Notes under the pieces: generated by a model
Database searches by the model: none
Told to the model about the DNA's origin: nothing
What the model saw: only the letters and a program-made list of their open reading frames with translations
Part shown: in pieces, positions 1 to 8,903 of the stretch
How the letters are laid out: each line of letters starts with the position of its first letter
Position numbering within the stretch: the stretch's first letter is position 1
Position numbers and translations under genes: made by a program
From: JBMYTN01 sp049604415
GTDB lineage: Bacteria; Pseudomonadota; Alphaproteobacteria; Rhodospirillales; Rhodospirillaceae
Direction: 5' to 3'
NCBI GenBank assembly: GCA_049604415.1
Contig: JBMYTN010000049.1
Span: 1-30,486, forward strand
Length of the DNA: 30,486 nucleotides

Positions 1-464
1 TTGCGCTGTTTCGGGGCGGGTACCAAGGTTGCGTCAACGATTTGACCGGACATCGGGATGTAACCCTTCTTGTGAAGCTGCCAGTCGAACGCTTTCATAA
101 CCCGCTTAAGCGTGCCCGTTTCTGTCATCCGGTTACGGAAATGGCGGATCGTGTTCTCATCGGGCATGCGACCGCCCAAATCATAACCAAAAAACCGCAT
201 CCAAGACAGCCGATCCCGGATCATGAATTCCATTTTTGCATCGCTGAGATTGTGCTGCGCTTGCACGATCAAAACTTTGAACATCGAGACAGGGTCAAAC
301 GGGGGACGACCACCCTTTGACCCATCTCCATAGCCCAGCCCCTCAACGAGCCAGCCTCGGAAATACTCAAAGTCCACCGTCGCATCCAAAACTTCCAGCG
401 GATCGCCGTCCTTACTCAACCGCTCAAGATGCTCCGAAAGGGAAAATAGGCTCTCTGGTTTCAT
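1..464 (-). CDS. IS5-family transposase, N-terminal part (runs off the window)
   Basis: The minus strand from the ATG at 464-462 reads without a stop to base 1, about 154 codons, so the gene continues beyond the window. The start follows a GGAGG-like site (GTGGAGGTGCGGCG). The protein begins MKPESLFSLSEHLERLSKDG and contains the DUF772-type N-terminal region of IS5 transposases, with PPFDPVSMFKVLIVQAQHNL, then RDRLSWMRFFGYDLGG, then MPDENTIRHFRNR, and VDATLVPAPKQR at the edge, where the first Asp of the DDE catalytic centre is expected (VDAT). It catalyses cut-and-paste transposition of its own element. Family assignment rests on recognisable sequence; intactness of the rest cannot be judged here. 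Confidence 0.88.
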   Translation of the reverse strand, partial: MKPESLFSLSEHLERLSKDGDPLEVLDATVDFEYFRGWLVEGLGYGDGSKGGRPPFDPVSMFKVLIVQAQHNLSDAKMEFMIRDRLSWMRFFGYDLGGRMPDENTIRHFRNRMTETGTLKRVMKAFDWQLHKKGYIPMSGQIVDATLVPAPKQR

Positions 465-530
465 CGCCGCACCTCCACGAAACCAGTGAATCAGAAATCA
501 ACTCCAAACGATAGGTTTTTGCGGGTGTCC
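1..530 (-). mobile_element. IS5-family insertion sequence, one end
   Basis: The transposase start at 464 is followed outward by about 65 bp of non-coding sequence that ends close to 525-532. There the frame of a beheaded dehydrogenase gene begins abruptly. The likely terminal inverted repeat, read from the outside inward, is the minus-strand sequence beginning GGACACCCGCAAAAACC near 529. The other end and the target duplication lie outside the window, so the exact boundary is inferred. Confidence 0.65.
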
Positions 531-871
531 ATATGGTGATGGCCTGCCTGCCGCTGCTGAAAGCGTCCGAGCATCCCCGCATCGTCAATGTCTCCTCCGG
601 GGCCGGGGCGCTGACGGACATGTCGGCGGGCACCCCAGGCTATGGGGTTTCAAAGGCGGCGCTGAACGCCCTAACCATCAAACTTGCCGCCGCCTTGCGT
701 GCCGAGCGGATTCTGGTCAATGCGGTTTGCCCTGGATGGGTGGCGACGGATATGGGCGGTGGCGGGCGACCGATCCCGGAAGGCGCGCGGGGCGTGGTCT
801 GGGCGGCGATGCTCCCAGACACGGGACCCACCGGCGGCTTCTTCCGTGATGGTCAGCCGCTGGCTTGGTGA
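530..871 (+). pseudogene. Short-chain dehydrogenase/reductase, 5'-truncated by IS insertion
   Basis: The reading frame gives the C-terminal half of a classical SDR oxidoreductase: CLPLLKASEHPRIVNVSSGA (the NVSS strand with the catalytic Ser region), then GYGVSKAALNALT (the YxxxK catalytic pair in YGVSK), then VNAVCPGWVATDMGG (cofactor-binding PG motif), ending in GGFFRDGQPLAW. The Rossmann N-terminus with TGxxxGxG, roughly the first 110-120 residues, is missing. Upstream sequence belongs to the insertion element. The ATG at 533 is inside the original protein and has no convincing ribosome site. The remnant cannot bind NAD(P) normally and is almost certainly inactive. Confidence 0.82.
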
Positions 872-892
872 GTTCGGCGGTGCGCGTTGTTA

Positions 893-920
893 GGCGATGG
901 GCGATGGGCGATAGGCGATA
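893..920 (+). repeat. Four tandem 7-mers GGCGATR
   Basis: GGCGATG is present twice, followed by GGCGATA twice, directly head to tail, in the gap between the SDR remnant and the SiaB-like gene. This is a short simple repeat of the slippage type; no function is evident. Confidence 0.8.
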
Positions 921-951
921 GGGTCGGGACGGTGTTTCCAGAGGGGCGGTT

Positions 952-1533
952 TTAGATCTCGGCCTTCACCGAGAAAAAGCTGAAGGCGTCGTCCAACTCT
1001 TTGATGTCATAGGTGAACCCGTTCGGGGCTTGGCGCACGATTTCGATAAAGCCAACACCGGCCCCTTTGCTGGTTTCCGGGGTCGGGCCGCGCAGAATTT
1101 CCTTTTGCAGCGCTTGGAGGCTTTTCCGGTCCAGCTCCAGGATCCGATCCAAGCCTTCTTTGATCCGGGCCACATCGGTGTTGCTGATCATATTGCCGCA
1201 GGCGACGTAATAGGTTTCGTCCTGTTTACCCACGGTGATCACCCCATAGCGCAGATCAATGGCCGCACCGCTGCAGGTCTCCTCATGCTTTTCCGTGGAA
1301 TAGCGAATGACATTTTGCACCAGCTCAATGAAGATCGAAAACAGGCCCTTCATGGTGCGGCGATCGGCATCTTCCACTTCCAGCTTTTGTCTTACGGCCC
1401 CGGCCATGCCGGTCAGAATGGATTCTGTCATATAGCCGCTAAAGCAAAACAGCACCCCACGGCCATGCATGGTTTCCCGCAGCAGCGCCAAATCGCTTGC
1501 CAAGAATGTATTGCTGCTCTGGCTATCCAACAC
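952..1533 (-). CDS. siaB: SiaB-family kinase / DUF6272 protein (HATPase-like)
   Basis: About 193 residues. The family comprises GHKL-fold proteins related to anti-sigma-factor kinases that phosphorylate a STAS-like partner (SiaC in Pseudomonas, which controls aggregation through c-di-GMP). Visible family features are GVLFCFSGYMTESIL near the N-terminus, the N-box-like helix FSIFIELVQNVIRYS with conserved E and N, and the glycine-rich lid SKGAGVGFIEIVRQ. The frame is open to an ATG at 1569, but GTG at 1533 has GGAGG nine bases upstream and gives the usual family length, so GTG is preferred. The gene lies about 100 bp downstream of the GAF gene on the same strand. No SiaA phosphatase or SiaC gene is in the window. 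Confidence 0.72.
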   Translation of the reverse strand: MLDSQSSNTFLASDLALLRETMHGRGVLFCFSGYMTESILTGMAGAVRQKLEVEDADRRTMKGLFSIFIELVQNVIRYSTEKHEETCSGAAIDLRYGVITVGKQDETYYVACGNMISNTDVARIKEGLDRILELDRKSLQALQKEILRGPTPETSKGAGVGFIEIVRQAPNGFTYDIKELDDAFSFFSVKAEI

Positions 1534-1631
1534 GGTTACACCCCTCCATGCCTCAGCACTAACCCACACTGCGCCCCATCAGGGCATGTGCACATGACCA
1601 AATCGTTACCAGGACACAACCCTACCCACCG

Positions 1632-2186
1632 CTATTCTGCGGCCTTCTTGGGCTCAGCCTTCTTCAGCGCCTCAAGCTCTGCCTGCAGGGATCGATTGCT
1701 GTTGCGCAATTCGATTTCGTCGATCACCAGACTGGCGAGGTCTTGCAGCAGCAGCTTATGCTCATCGCTGATGTAATGCCGGACATCATCGATGGCGCAT
1801 AAAGTGCCAAGTTTGTACCCGTCAGAGGTAATTAAAGGGGCTCCGGCATAAAAGCGGATCTCCGGGCCTTCCGTGACCAGAGGATTGTCATGGAAGCGCT
1901 CGTCCCCTTCCGGGTCATTGACGACAAAGACCTCCTCCTCAAGGATCGCATGGGCACAAAAGGCAACGTCGCGCGGTGTTTCCGACGCATCAATGCCGTA
2001 TTTTGATTTGAACCACTGCCGGTCTTCATCAACCAAACTAACAAGAGAAATCGGCACCCCAATTGTTTTCGCCACGATCCGAGTGATGCGGTCAAAACAC
2101 TTTTCTGCTTCGGTATCGAGCACACCCAAATCTCGAAGTTTTTGCAGCCGATCTTTTTCGTTTTCAGGTTTATCCGCCGGGATCAA
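1632..2186 (-). CDS. GAF-domain sensor protein
   Basis: A single GAF domain fills the protein. It starts with NEKDRLQKLRDLGVLDTEAE (a typical pre-GAF helix), followed by FDRITRIVAKTIGVPISLVS, the DEDRQWFKS motif, and RFYAGAPLITSDGYKLGTLC, which is highly typical of standalone bacterial GAF proteins. A coiled-coil-like tail, ELRNSNRSLQAELEALKKAE, suggests dimerisation. A GTG start is possible at 2222, but the TTG at 2186 has GGAGG seven bases upstream and is preferred (about 184 aa). The ligand is unknown. Position directly upstream of a SiaB-like gene suggests that it feeds a signal into that switch; this is inference. Confidence 0.78.
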   Translation of the reverse strand: MIPADKPENEKDRLQKLRDLGVLDTEAEKCFDRITRIVAKTIGVPISLVSLVDEDRQWFKSKYGIDASETPRDVAFCAHAILEEEVFVVNDPEGDERFHDNPLVTEGPEIRFYAGAPLITSDGYKLGTLCAIDDVRHYISDEHKLLLQDLASLVIDEIELRNSNRSLQAELEALKKAEPKKAAE

Positions 2187-2338
2187 ACTCTGTCCTCCTG
2201 CCCTTGGCGCTGTTTTGCGCACTCTTGCGGACAGACATTGCCTTGGCCAGTCCGCTTTACAAGATGGACAGAGGGCCGTACCGAACGCGGCAAAACCCCT
2301 TTGAAACCTGCTGAAATTCGCGTTTTTGTTTGGTCCCC

Positions 2339-3004
2339 TTAGGACAACACCGCTTCGATATCGGCGACCGTCGTGGTCCAGCCAACAATGGCCCCCTGGG
2401 CGCGGATCATCTCGAGGGCGGCGGTCTTAAACGCCGGGAAATAGCTTTCCGTGGCATCTTCGGCCAGCAGGCACTCATAGCCCCGGTCATTGGCTTCACG
2501 CATGGTGGTCTGGACGCAGACCTCGGTGGTGACACCGGCGAAGATTAGGCTCTTGATCCCGAGGCGCTGCAGATGCGCCGTCAAATCAGTGGCATAGAAC
2601 GCCCCCTTGCCAGGCTTGTCGATCACCAGCTCGCCCTCGATGGGGGCGAGGTCCGGTACGATGTCTGCGCTGGGCTCCCCGGCGATCAAAATCCGGCCCA
2701 TCGGCCCCGGATCGCCAATGCGCAAAGACGGCTTGCCCCGGCTCAGCTTGGCAGGCGGGCAGTCGGACAAATCGGGTGCATGGCATTCCCGGGTATGGAT
2801 CACCGGCAAACCAGCCTTGCGGGCGGCAGCAATCAACCGGGCGGTGGCCGGGATGATGGCCTGCAGGGGCGTGACATCGTTGCCCAAGGTGGCACCGAAG
2901 CCGCCGGGCTCAATGAAGTCGCGCTGCATGTCGATAACGATCAGCGCGGTGAAGGCCGGATCAAAGGTGAAGGCAAAGGGCTGGGCACTGGCAATCTCGG
3001 CCAT
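2339..3004 (-). CDS. Isochorismatase-fold cysteine amidohydrolase
   Basis: 221 residues. The start shows the conserved Asp of the family (TALIVIDMQRDFIEPGG). A Lys sits in VIDKPGKGAFYATDL and the nucleophile Cys in GVTTEVCVQTTMREANDRGY, completing the D-K-C triad. The HTRECHAPDL motif and the GRILIAGEPSADIVPDLAP region recall biuret, ureidoacrylate and related amidohydrolases more than true isochorismatase. The ATG overlaps the stop of the preceding ABC ATPase by one base (TGATG), so it is translationally coupled as the last gene of the BMP importer operon. It probably hydrolyses an amide or carbamoyl compound taken up by that importer. The substrate is not determinable. A paralogue lies at 9112-9789. 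Confidence 0.85.
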   Translation of the reverse strand: MAEIASAQPFAFTFDPAFTALIVIDMQRDFIEPGGFGATLGNDVTPLQAIIPATARLIAAARKAGLPVIHTRECHAPDLSDCPPAKLSRGKPSLRIGDPGPMGRILIAGEPSADIVPDLAPIEGELVIDKPGKGAFYATDLTAHLQRLGIKSLIFAGVTTEVCVQTTMREANDRGYECLLAEDATESYFPAFKTAALEMIRAQGAIVGWTTTVADIEAVLS

Positions 3005-4539
3005 CAGGCATGGCCCCCCATATGATGGCCGATCTCGGCAATGTCGGCCTCGGCAGCCGGGCGTTCATAGGCGATCCGGCCCTCGGACATCACCAGGATC
3101 CGGTCGGCCAGTTCCATGATCTCGTCCAGATCCTCTGACATCAACAAAACCGCCGCACCGCCATTGCGGGCCGCCATGATCCGGGCGCGGATTTCGGCCA
3201 CGGCGGAAAAATCCAGGCCGAAACAGGGATTGGAGATGATCAGCAGATCGACCTTGCCGGTCAGTTCCCGGGACAGCACGGCACGCTGGACATTGCCCCC
3301 GGACAGCGAGGACATCGGCGCATCCAGAGAGGCGGTCTTGACCTTGAAGGCCCCGACCAGCTCAGCGGCCAGGGCTTTCATGTCAGACAGGGAGAGCCAG
3401 AACCGGGTGCCCGAGCCCTCGCCGGACCCGTTCACATCGAAGGTCCGGAAAGCAATGTTCTCGGTCACCGACATCCGAGGCGCGCAGGCATTGTGCAGCG
3501 GCTCCTCGGGCAGATAGCGCACGCATTTGACCCGCGCTTCCTCTCGGGTTGCCCCGAAGGCGGCCCCCTGGACACTGACCGATCCGGCGGCCAAGGCGCG
3601 TTGCCCGGTCAAGATCTCCATCAACTCCATCTGCCCATTGCCTGAGATTCCGGCAATGCCGACAATCTCCCCAGAGCGCACGCTCAAGGCCTCGATATTG
3701 ATCTCTTTCAGGCCAGACCGGTCCGCAGCCTTGGCTTGGGAGACCGTGAGCACCTCGGGGCCGACCGTCCCAGAGCGCGCGGCGGGCTCGGCGGGGACCT
3801 CATCGCCCATCATCATCCGCGCCATATCGCCATGGCTCAGGTCCGCAACCTGGCCCGAGCCGACCAGCTTGCCCCGCCGCAAGACGGTAACCGCATCGGC
3901 ATAGGCGGTCACCTCGCGGAATTTATGGGTGATCATCAGGACTGTGATCTCCCCGGCCTCGCACAGCCCTTTGACATGGCCGAGCACCTCATCCGCCTCA
4001 TCCGGGGTCAGCACCGAGGTCGGCTCATCCAGGATCAAAAACCGCCGCCCGAGATAAAGCTGTTTCAGGATTTCCAGCTTTTGCTTTTCCCCGGCGGAGA
4101 GGGCTCGGACCGGCTGGTCGAGTGGCACCGCAAAGGGCATGCGGGCCATGAAGGCCTCTAGCGCCGTGTACTCAGCCCCCCAGTCAATGATCTTGGGCGC
4201 ATCGGCCCGGCTGATGACCAGATTTTCCGCTGCGGTCAGAGAGGGCACCAGGGTGAAATGCTGATAGACCATGCCCAGGCCATGGCCATGGGCCGCCTTG
4301 GGGTCCGGGACCTCGACCTCATGGTCATCCACCAGCAACTGGCCGCTGGTGGCGTGGTAAAAGCCCATGATGCATTTCACCAGGGTCGATTTCCCGGCCC
4401 CGTTTTCGCCGAGCAGGGCATGGAAGCTGCCCGGGGTGACGGTGATGGACACGCTGTCCAGCGCCGTGAACGCCCCAAAGCGCATGGTCATATTGACCGT
4501 CTCGACGCCCAGCGCCCCTGCTGCGGTGTGGCCCTTCAT
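3004..4539 (-). CDS. ABC transporter ATPase, duplicated (BMP/nucleoside-type importer)
   Basis: 511 residues with two ABC domains. The first has Walker A GENGAGKST, signature LSAGEKQKLEIL, Walker B FLILDEPTSVLT and the switch His in MITHKF. The second has a degenerate P-loop region (GISGNGQMELMEIL), signature LSGGNVQRAVLSREL and a Walker B reading LLIISNPCFGLD, in which the catalytic Glu is replaced; this is typical of RbsA/YufO-like proteins. It energises the two permeases encoded just downstream in coordinates (upstream in transcription). The start follows the formamidase stop by two bases and the end overlaps the hydrolase start, so it is embedded in a tight operon. Confidence 0.92.
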   Translation of the reverse strand: MKGHTAAGALGVETVNMTMRFGAFTALDSVSITVTPGSFHALLGENGAGKSTLVKCIMGFYHATSGQLLVDDHEVEVPDPKAAHGHGLGMVYQHFTLVPSLTAAENLVISRADAPKIIDWGAEYTALEAFMARMPFAVPLDQPVRALSAGEKQKLEILKQLYLGRRFLILDEPTSVLTPDEADEVLGHVKGLCEAGEITVLMITHKFREVTAYADAVTVLRRGKLVGSGQVADLSHGDMARMMMGDEVPAEPAARSGTVGPEVLTVSQAKAADRSGLKEINIEALSVRSGEIVGIAGISGNGQMELMEILTGQRALAAGSVSVQGAAFGATREEARVKCVRYLPEEPLHNACAPRMSVTENIAFRTFDVNGSGEGSGTRFWLSLSDMKALAAELVGAFKVKTASLDAPMSSLSGGNVQRAVLSRELTGKVDLLIISNPCFGLDFSAVAEIRARIMAARNGGAAVLLMSEDLDEIMELADRILVMSEGRIAYERPAAEADIAEIGHHMGGHA

Positions 4540-4541
4540 GG

Positions 4542-5558
4542 TTACTCTGCCGCGTCTTTCAGCTTTTCACCATAGGTCCGGGTCGGCTCCGGGAAGCCGC
4601 AGGAAGTGCCATCTGTGGCAACCACTTGGTCCTCCCAAGGCAGGCGATACTGCCCGGCGGCCAGATCGGTCATATAGGTATAGGGGCAATCCTGCGCCCC
4701 GCCTTTGACCGCCACATAGCCGCGATGGCCGAGCTGGTAGATGTTGTTTTCCACCCCCCAATGAATCCGGGCCTCGCGGACCAGATCGGGGCGGACTTCG
4801 GCGGTGATGATTTCATCGGCCCGGCCGCTGGTGCCATGGGCCAGAATGCTGCCGTCAAAATTGACAATCATGCCCTCGCCCATGCTGTCGAAGGACCCGT
4901 CCGTGCCGCACATGCAGACATTGGCGGTGACCATCAAATTGCAGAAGGCGTTGGATTGGTTGGTGAAGCGCCAGCTGTCCCGGATCGGGGCGGTGTAGCC
5001 CGCCGTCCGCAGCATGATCTCGGCCCCCTTATAGGCCGCCTCCCGGGCCATTTCCGGGAACATGCCGTCATGGCAGATGATCAGGGCGATCTTCGCGCCT
5101 TTGGGGCCGTCAATCACCGGAATGCCCAGATCGCCGGGCTCCCAAGGCTCCACAGGCACCCAAGGATGGAGCTTGCGGTAATAGAGTTTCAGGTCGCCGG
5201 TATTGTCGATGATGATGCCGACATTATAGGGATAGCCGCCGGGGTTCTGCTCCATGATCGAAAAGCAGCCCCAAATGTCATTGTCGATGCAGGCCTGTTT
5301 GAAGGCCGCAACCTCGGGACCGTCCAGGGAGCACATGATTTCCGGATTGGTGTCCATGGACAGGCCATGCAGGGCATATTCCGGGAACACCACCAGATCC
5401 ATGGTTGGCATATTGCGCCGGGCCTTGCCGACCATGGCAACGATCTTCTCGGTCTGGGCGGCCAGATCGCTGGGCGTCTCCACGACCGGCAACTGCAATT
5501 GCACCATGCCGATGACCACACCATTCGGACTTTTGTTTAAACCGCCTAAGCCGCTCAT
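4542..5558 (-). CDS. amiF: Formamidase (AmiF type, nitrilase superfamily)
   Basis: 338 residues, close to the 334 of Helicobacter pylori AmiF, which hydrolyses formamide to formate and ammonia. The nitrilase-superfamily triad is visible: Glu60 in VVFPEYALHGL, Lys129 in YYRKLHPW, and Cys162 in ICHDGMFPEMAREAAYKG. The segments EPWEPGDLGIPV and NNIYQLGHRGYVAVKGG, and LAAGQY.LPWEDQ near the C-terminus, match formamidase rather than the short-chain aliphatic amidase AmiE as I recall them. The gene sits inside the BMP importer operon, between a permease and the ATPase. This suggests that the imported compound, or a product made by its neighbours, is formamide or a close amide. Short-chain amide activity remains possible. 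Confidence 0.85.
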   Translation of the reverse strand: MSGLGGLNKSPNGVVIGMVQLQLPVVETPSDLAAQTEKIVAMVGKARRNMPTMDLVVFPEYALHGLSMDTNPEIMCSLDGPEVAAFKQACIDNDIWGCFSIMEQNPGGYPYNVGIIIDNTGDLKLYYRKLHPWVPVEPWEPGDLGIPVIDGPKGAKIALIICHDGMFPEMAREAAYKGAEIMLRTAGYTAPIRDSWRFTNQSNAFCNLMVTANVCMCGTDGSFDSMGEGMIVNFDGSILAHGTSGRADEIITAEVRPDLVREARIHWGVENNIYQLGHRGYVAVKGGAQDCPYTYMTDLAAGQYRLPWEDQVVATDGTSCGFPEPTRTYGEKLKDAAE

Positions 5559-5567
5559 TGTTGTCTC

Positions 5568-6491
5568 CTATTTGGTAACCGACAGCTCGCCCGGTGCGCC
5601 GGTGACGGCTTTGTTGGGCGAGGAGGTTGCGATCAAAACACCCAGGGTCAGCACATAGGGTGCCGCGTAGAACAGGTAGTAGCCTTCTGAGAAGCCAACG
5701 CTTTGCAGGGCCGGTCCCAGGGCTCCGGCGCCACCAAACAGGATGGCGGCCCAAAAACAGGCAATGGGGTTCCAGCGGGCGAAGATCACCAGCGCCACCG
5801 CCATCAGGCCTTGGCCCGAGGAAATGCCCTCGTTCCAACTGCCGGGATAAAACAGCGATAGATAGGCTCCGCCGACCCCGGCAAAGGCCCCACCGGCAGC
5901 GGTGGCCAGGGTGCGGATCAAGGCGGGCCTAAGGCCCATGGCCCGGGCCGCATCGGTGCTGTCGCCGACAACCCGGATGATCAGGCCGATGCGGGTGGCA
6001 CGGAACATCCACCACAGCGCAATGGCGGCGACAATGCCGATTAGGAATAGGACATTGACCCGCAAAGCGGCCTGGACCTGGGGCAGATCGGACCACCAGC
6101 CGAAATTGATCGAGGGCAGATCCGGCGCGATGGGCTGGATATAGGGTTTGCCGAAAAAGAAGGCCAAGCCCATGCCCAGCAACATCAGGGCAATGCCGAT
6201 GGCGATATCATTGACCTTGCGCAGGGAACACATCAGCCCGTGGACCAAGCCAAACAAAGCCCCGCAGAGGGCGGCGACCAACACCCCGGCCCAAGGATTG
6301 CCGGTCAGATAGGCCACCGCATAGGCCGACATGGCCCCGAAGACCAAGGTGCCCTCCAGGCCCAGATTGATCCGCCCGGAGCGTTCCGTCAGCACCTCGC
6401 CCAGCGAGACGAACAGGAACGGTGTGGAGACCCGAATGGCCCCGCCGAGCATGGCGATGGGGATGGCCCATAATCCAAGGTCATTCTCCAT
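5568..6491 (-). CDS. ABC transporter permease (YufQ/BmpC-like)
   Basis: 307 residues, strongly hydrophobic throughout with multiple membrane spans. The family hallmark near the N-terminus is ISTP-like: GGAIRVSTPFLFVSLGEVLT followed by RSGRINLGLEGTLVFGAM, typical of the second permease of BMP/nucleoside ABC importers. The start follows GGGAGGGCTGCCC. It forms the translocation channel with the permease encoded at 6519-7640. The stop lies ten bases before the formamidase start, supporting cotranscription. Confidence 0.88.
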   Translation of the reverse strand: MENDLGLWAIPIAMLGGAIRVSTPFLFVSLGEVLTERSGRINLGLEGTLVFGAMSAYAVAYLTGNPWAGVLVAALCGALFGLVHGLMCSLRKVNDIAIGIALMLLGMGLAFFFGKPYIQPIAPDLPSINFGWWSDLPQVQAALRVNVLFLIGIVAAIALWWMFRATRIGLIIRVVGDSTDAARAMGLRPALIRTLATAAGGAFAGVGGAYLSLFYPGSWNEGISSGQGLMAVALVIFARWNPIACFWAAILFGGAGALGPALQSVGFSEGYYLFYAAPYVLTLGVLIATSSPNKAVTGAPGELSVTK

Positions 6492-6518
6492 GGGCAGCCC
6501 TCCCCTCAGATGCTCCGA

Positions 6519-7640
6519 TCATTGCGGTTTTCTCCACAGCTCCGGCGCAAACATTTTGAAGCGGCCATAGAGGGTTTCCGACAGCAGGATAGCGACAAAG
6601 ACAAAGCCCTGGAGCACCAGTACGGTGGCATCGGGCAGATCCATCCGGCGTTGCACCAACCCCGAGGAGGCCTCGAACCCTGCCAACAAAATCGCCACCG
6701 GAATGATGGCCAGCGGGTTATGCCGGGCAAGGAAGGCAATCAGAATGCCGGTATAGCCATAGCCGGTGGCCAGGGAGGCATTGGCCGAACCATGGACGGC
6801 GGCCACTTCCAACACTCCCGCCAAACCGGCAAAGGCTCCGCCCAAGGCGGTAAAGCCAATGATCAGGCGGCCCACCGGCAGGCCTTGAACCTGGGCGGCG
6901 CGGACATTGCCGCCAGCGATCCGGGCGGCAAAACCCCAGGAGGTCCGCTCGATCAGGATCCAGGCTAGGATGCAGCCGACAATGCCAATGATCAGACCCC
7001 AATGCACATCCCAGCCCGGAATGTCACCGACCCGCAAATGATCGGCCAAGGGGGCCGTGGAGGGCTTGTTCAGACTGGCCGGATCCCGCAAAGGACCTTC
7101 CACAAGATGGTTCATCAGGGCGATGGCGATATAGGCCATCAGCAGGCTGGCGATGGTTTCATTGACGCCGCGATAATGCCGCAGCGCGCCAACGCCGCCG
7201 ATCCAGGCAGCCGCAACCAGAGCTCCGGCCAGGGCCATGAGCGGGATCGCCAGCGGTCCGGGCAGCCCGCTCAGCACACCAGCGAGCGCACCACAGGTCA
7301 CCCCGCCGAGGACGATTGCGCCCTCGCCGCCAATGACCACCAGTCCAAGCCGCGCAGGCAAGGCAACGCAGAGCGCTGCCAGCAACAGGGGCGCGGTGCG
7401 CGACAGGGTGTTTTGCCAGGAAAAAGACGAGCCGAACCCGGCCTTATAGACCAGGGCGTAAAACTCCATCGGCGATTTGCCGAGCGCCAGCAGAAACAGG
7501 CTAAAGGTCGCCAAGCCGACCAGCAAAGCGCCGACCGGGATGGCGATGGCTTCGGACCGGCGGGCCAGGGCGGCCAGCCAGCCGTCGGGGGAGAGGATGT
7601 CTCCTCTCCCCGTGCTCAGATCATTGGGGGCGGCGGTCAT
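6519..7640 (-). CDS. ABC transporter permease (YufP-like)
   Basis: 373 residues, many hydrophobic spans, with the conserved RLGLVVIGGEGAIVLGGVTC and YRGVNETIASLLMAYIAIAL segments of the first permease of BMP-type importers. The N-terminal ~30 residues are polar and cytoplasmic. The start has GGAGCGACC upstream. It pairs with the permease at 5568-6491 and with the duplicated ATPase. Confidence 0.88.
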   Translation of the reverse strand: MTAAPNDLSTGRGDILSPDGWLAALARRSEAIAIPVGALLVGLATFSLFLLALGKSPMEFYALVYKAGFGSSFSWQNTLSRTAPLLLAALCVALPARLGLVVIGGEGAIVLGGVTCGALAGVLSGLPGPLAIPLMALAGALVAAAWIGGVGALRHYRGVNETIASLLMAYIAIALMNHLVEGPLRDPASLNKPSTAPLADHLRVGDIPGWDVHWGLIIGIVGCILAWILIERTSWGFAARIAGGNVRAAQVQGLPVGRLIIGFTALGGAFAGLAGVLEVAAVHGSANASLATGYGYTGILIAFLARHNPLAIIPVAILLAGFEASSGLVQRRMDLPDATVLVLQGFVFVAILLSETLYGRFKMFAPELWRKPQ

Positions 7641-7660
7641 GGTCGCTCCGCCCTATGGCC

Positions 7661-8782
7661 TTAGGATGTCGATCCGATCACGCCTTCGACCAGATAATCC
7701 ATGCTCTCCAGCTTGATGTCGGTTTCCAGGAAGGACTCCCCAGCGCCCAAAATGACATTGCCCTTATTGTCGCTGAGGGGGCCTTCATAGGCGGCAAAAT
7801 TGCCTTCCATCATCTTGGCCTTGGTGGCTTCGAACTGGTTGCGGGCCGCATCGCTGACCGCCGGGCCCAGCGGGGACATTTTGATATAGCCCTCGGCCAG
7901 GCCACCCCGGTCGAAATTGTCGATGGTGCCGCCATCCAGCATGGTCTGAACCATGCGGGTATAGACCCCGGGCCAGTTCCATTCCGCGCCGGTCAGGTAT
8001 TTTTCCGGGGCCAGCGGCGATTGGTTGGCGTGATAGCCGCAGACGAAGCAATCGCGACCGGCGGCGGTTTCCATCACCACCTTCGGGCCATCCACATGGC
8101 AGGTGATCACGTCGCACCCGGCATCGGCCAGGGCGTTGGTGGCTTCGGCTTCCTTCACCGCCAGGGACCACTCGCCGGTAAAGATCACCTGGAGGGTGAT
8201 CTCCGGATCGACCTGACGGGCACCAAGCAGGAAGGAGTTGATGTTCTGCAAAACCTGCGGGATCGGCTTGGCAGCGACAAAACCCAATTTCTTGGAGGTG
8301 GTGGCATGACCGGCGGTGATGCCGTTCAAATATTGGCCGAGGCCGATATAGCCGAAATAGCTGCCGACATTGGTCGGGTGTTTGTCGGCGGACCAAAGGC
8401 CTGCGGCATGTTGGAACCGGACCTCCGAATATTTCGGGGCCACTTCCAGGATATGCGGGTCGAAATAGCCAAAGGAGGTCGGGAACAACAACCCGGCACC
8501 ATCAAAATTGATCATCGATTCCATGGACTTTTGCACATCCACGGTCTCGGCGACATTTTCCTCTTCGACCACGGTGACCCCGGCCATGCCCTTGACCGCC
8601 TCCGCACCTTCCGCATGGGCCTGATTGTAACCGAAATCATCCTTCGGCCCGACATAGATGAAGCCAACAGTCAGGCTGCCGCTGGCGAAGGCAAGACCCG
8701 GCAAGCCCGCCACGGCGCTGGCCCCGGCGAGGGCGGCACCGCTTTTGAGCAAATTACGGCGGGAAATGGTCTTGAAGGTCAT
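7661..8782 (-). CDS. BMP-family substrate-binding protein (Tat-exported)
   Basis: About 373 residues. ATG at 8782, behind GAGGAG, opens a twin-arginine signal: TISRRNLLKSGAALAGASAV, then a probable AxA cleavage site near GLAFASG. The mature part begins LTVGFIYVGPKDDFGYNQAH, the standard opening of BMP (basic membrane protein/TmpC) lipoprotein-like binding proteins. Family members bind nucleosides or other small metabolites. Here the linked formamidase and amidohydrolase suggest an amide- or urea-type ligand instead, but the sequence alone cannot settle it. This is the first gene of the operon running to 2339; an operator-like palindrome lies at 8904-8922. Confidence 0.9.
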   Translation of the reverse strand: MTFKTISRRNLLKSGAALAGASAVAGLPGLAFASGSLTVGFIYVGPKDDFGYNQAHAEGAEAVKGMAGVTVVEEENVAETVDVQKSMESMINFDGAGLLFPTSFGYFDPHILEVAPKYSEVRFQHAAGLWSADKHPTNVGSYFGYIGLGQYLNGITAGHATTSKKLGFVAAKPIPQVLQNINSFLLGARQVDPEITLQVIFTGEWSLAVKEAEATNALADAGCDVITCHVDGPKVVMETAAGRDCFVCGYHANQSPLAPEKYLTGAEWNWPGVYTRMVQTMLDGGTIDNFDRGGLAEGYIKMSPLGPAVSDAARNQFEATKAKMMEGNFAAYEGPLSDNKGNVILGAGESFLETDIKLESMDYLVEGVIGSTS

Positions 8783-8903
8783 GCGGGCTCTCCTCTGTGC
8801 CGGGCCGCCGGATGACGTCTTTTGGTCGCCCGGCAAACAAATGTCCTAGCGCAGAGGTTGGGTAAGGAGCGCGCGGCTGTCTCCTGCTATGTTTGCACTG
8901 GAG

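Noticed and set aside
1030..1776. 248-codon plus-strand frame over the SiaB and GAF genes
   Set aside because: It is antisense to two genes with recognisable domains and has no family features.
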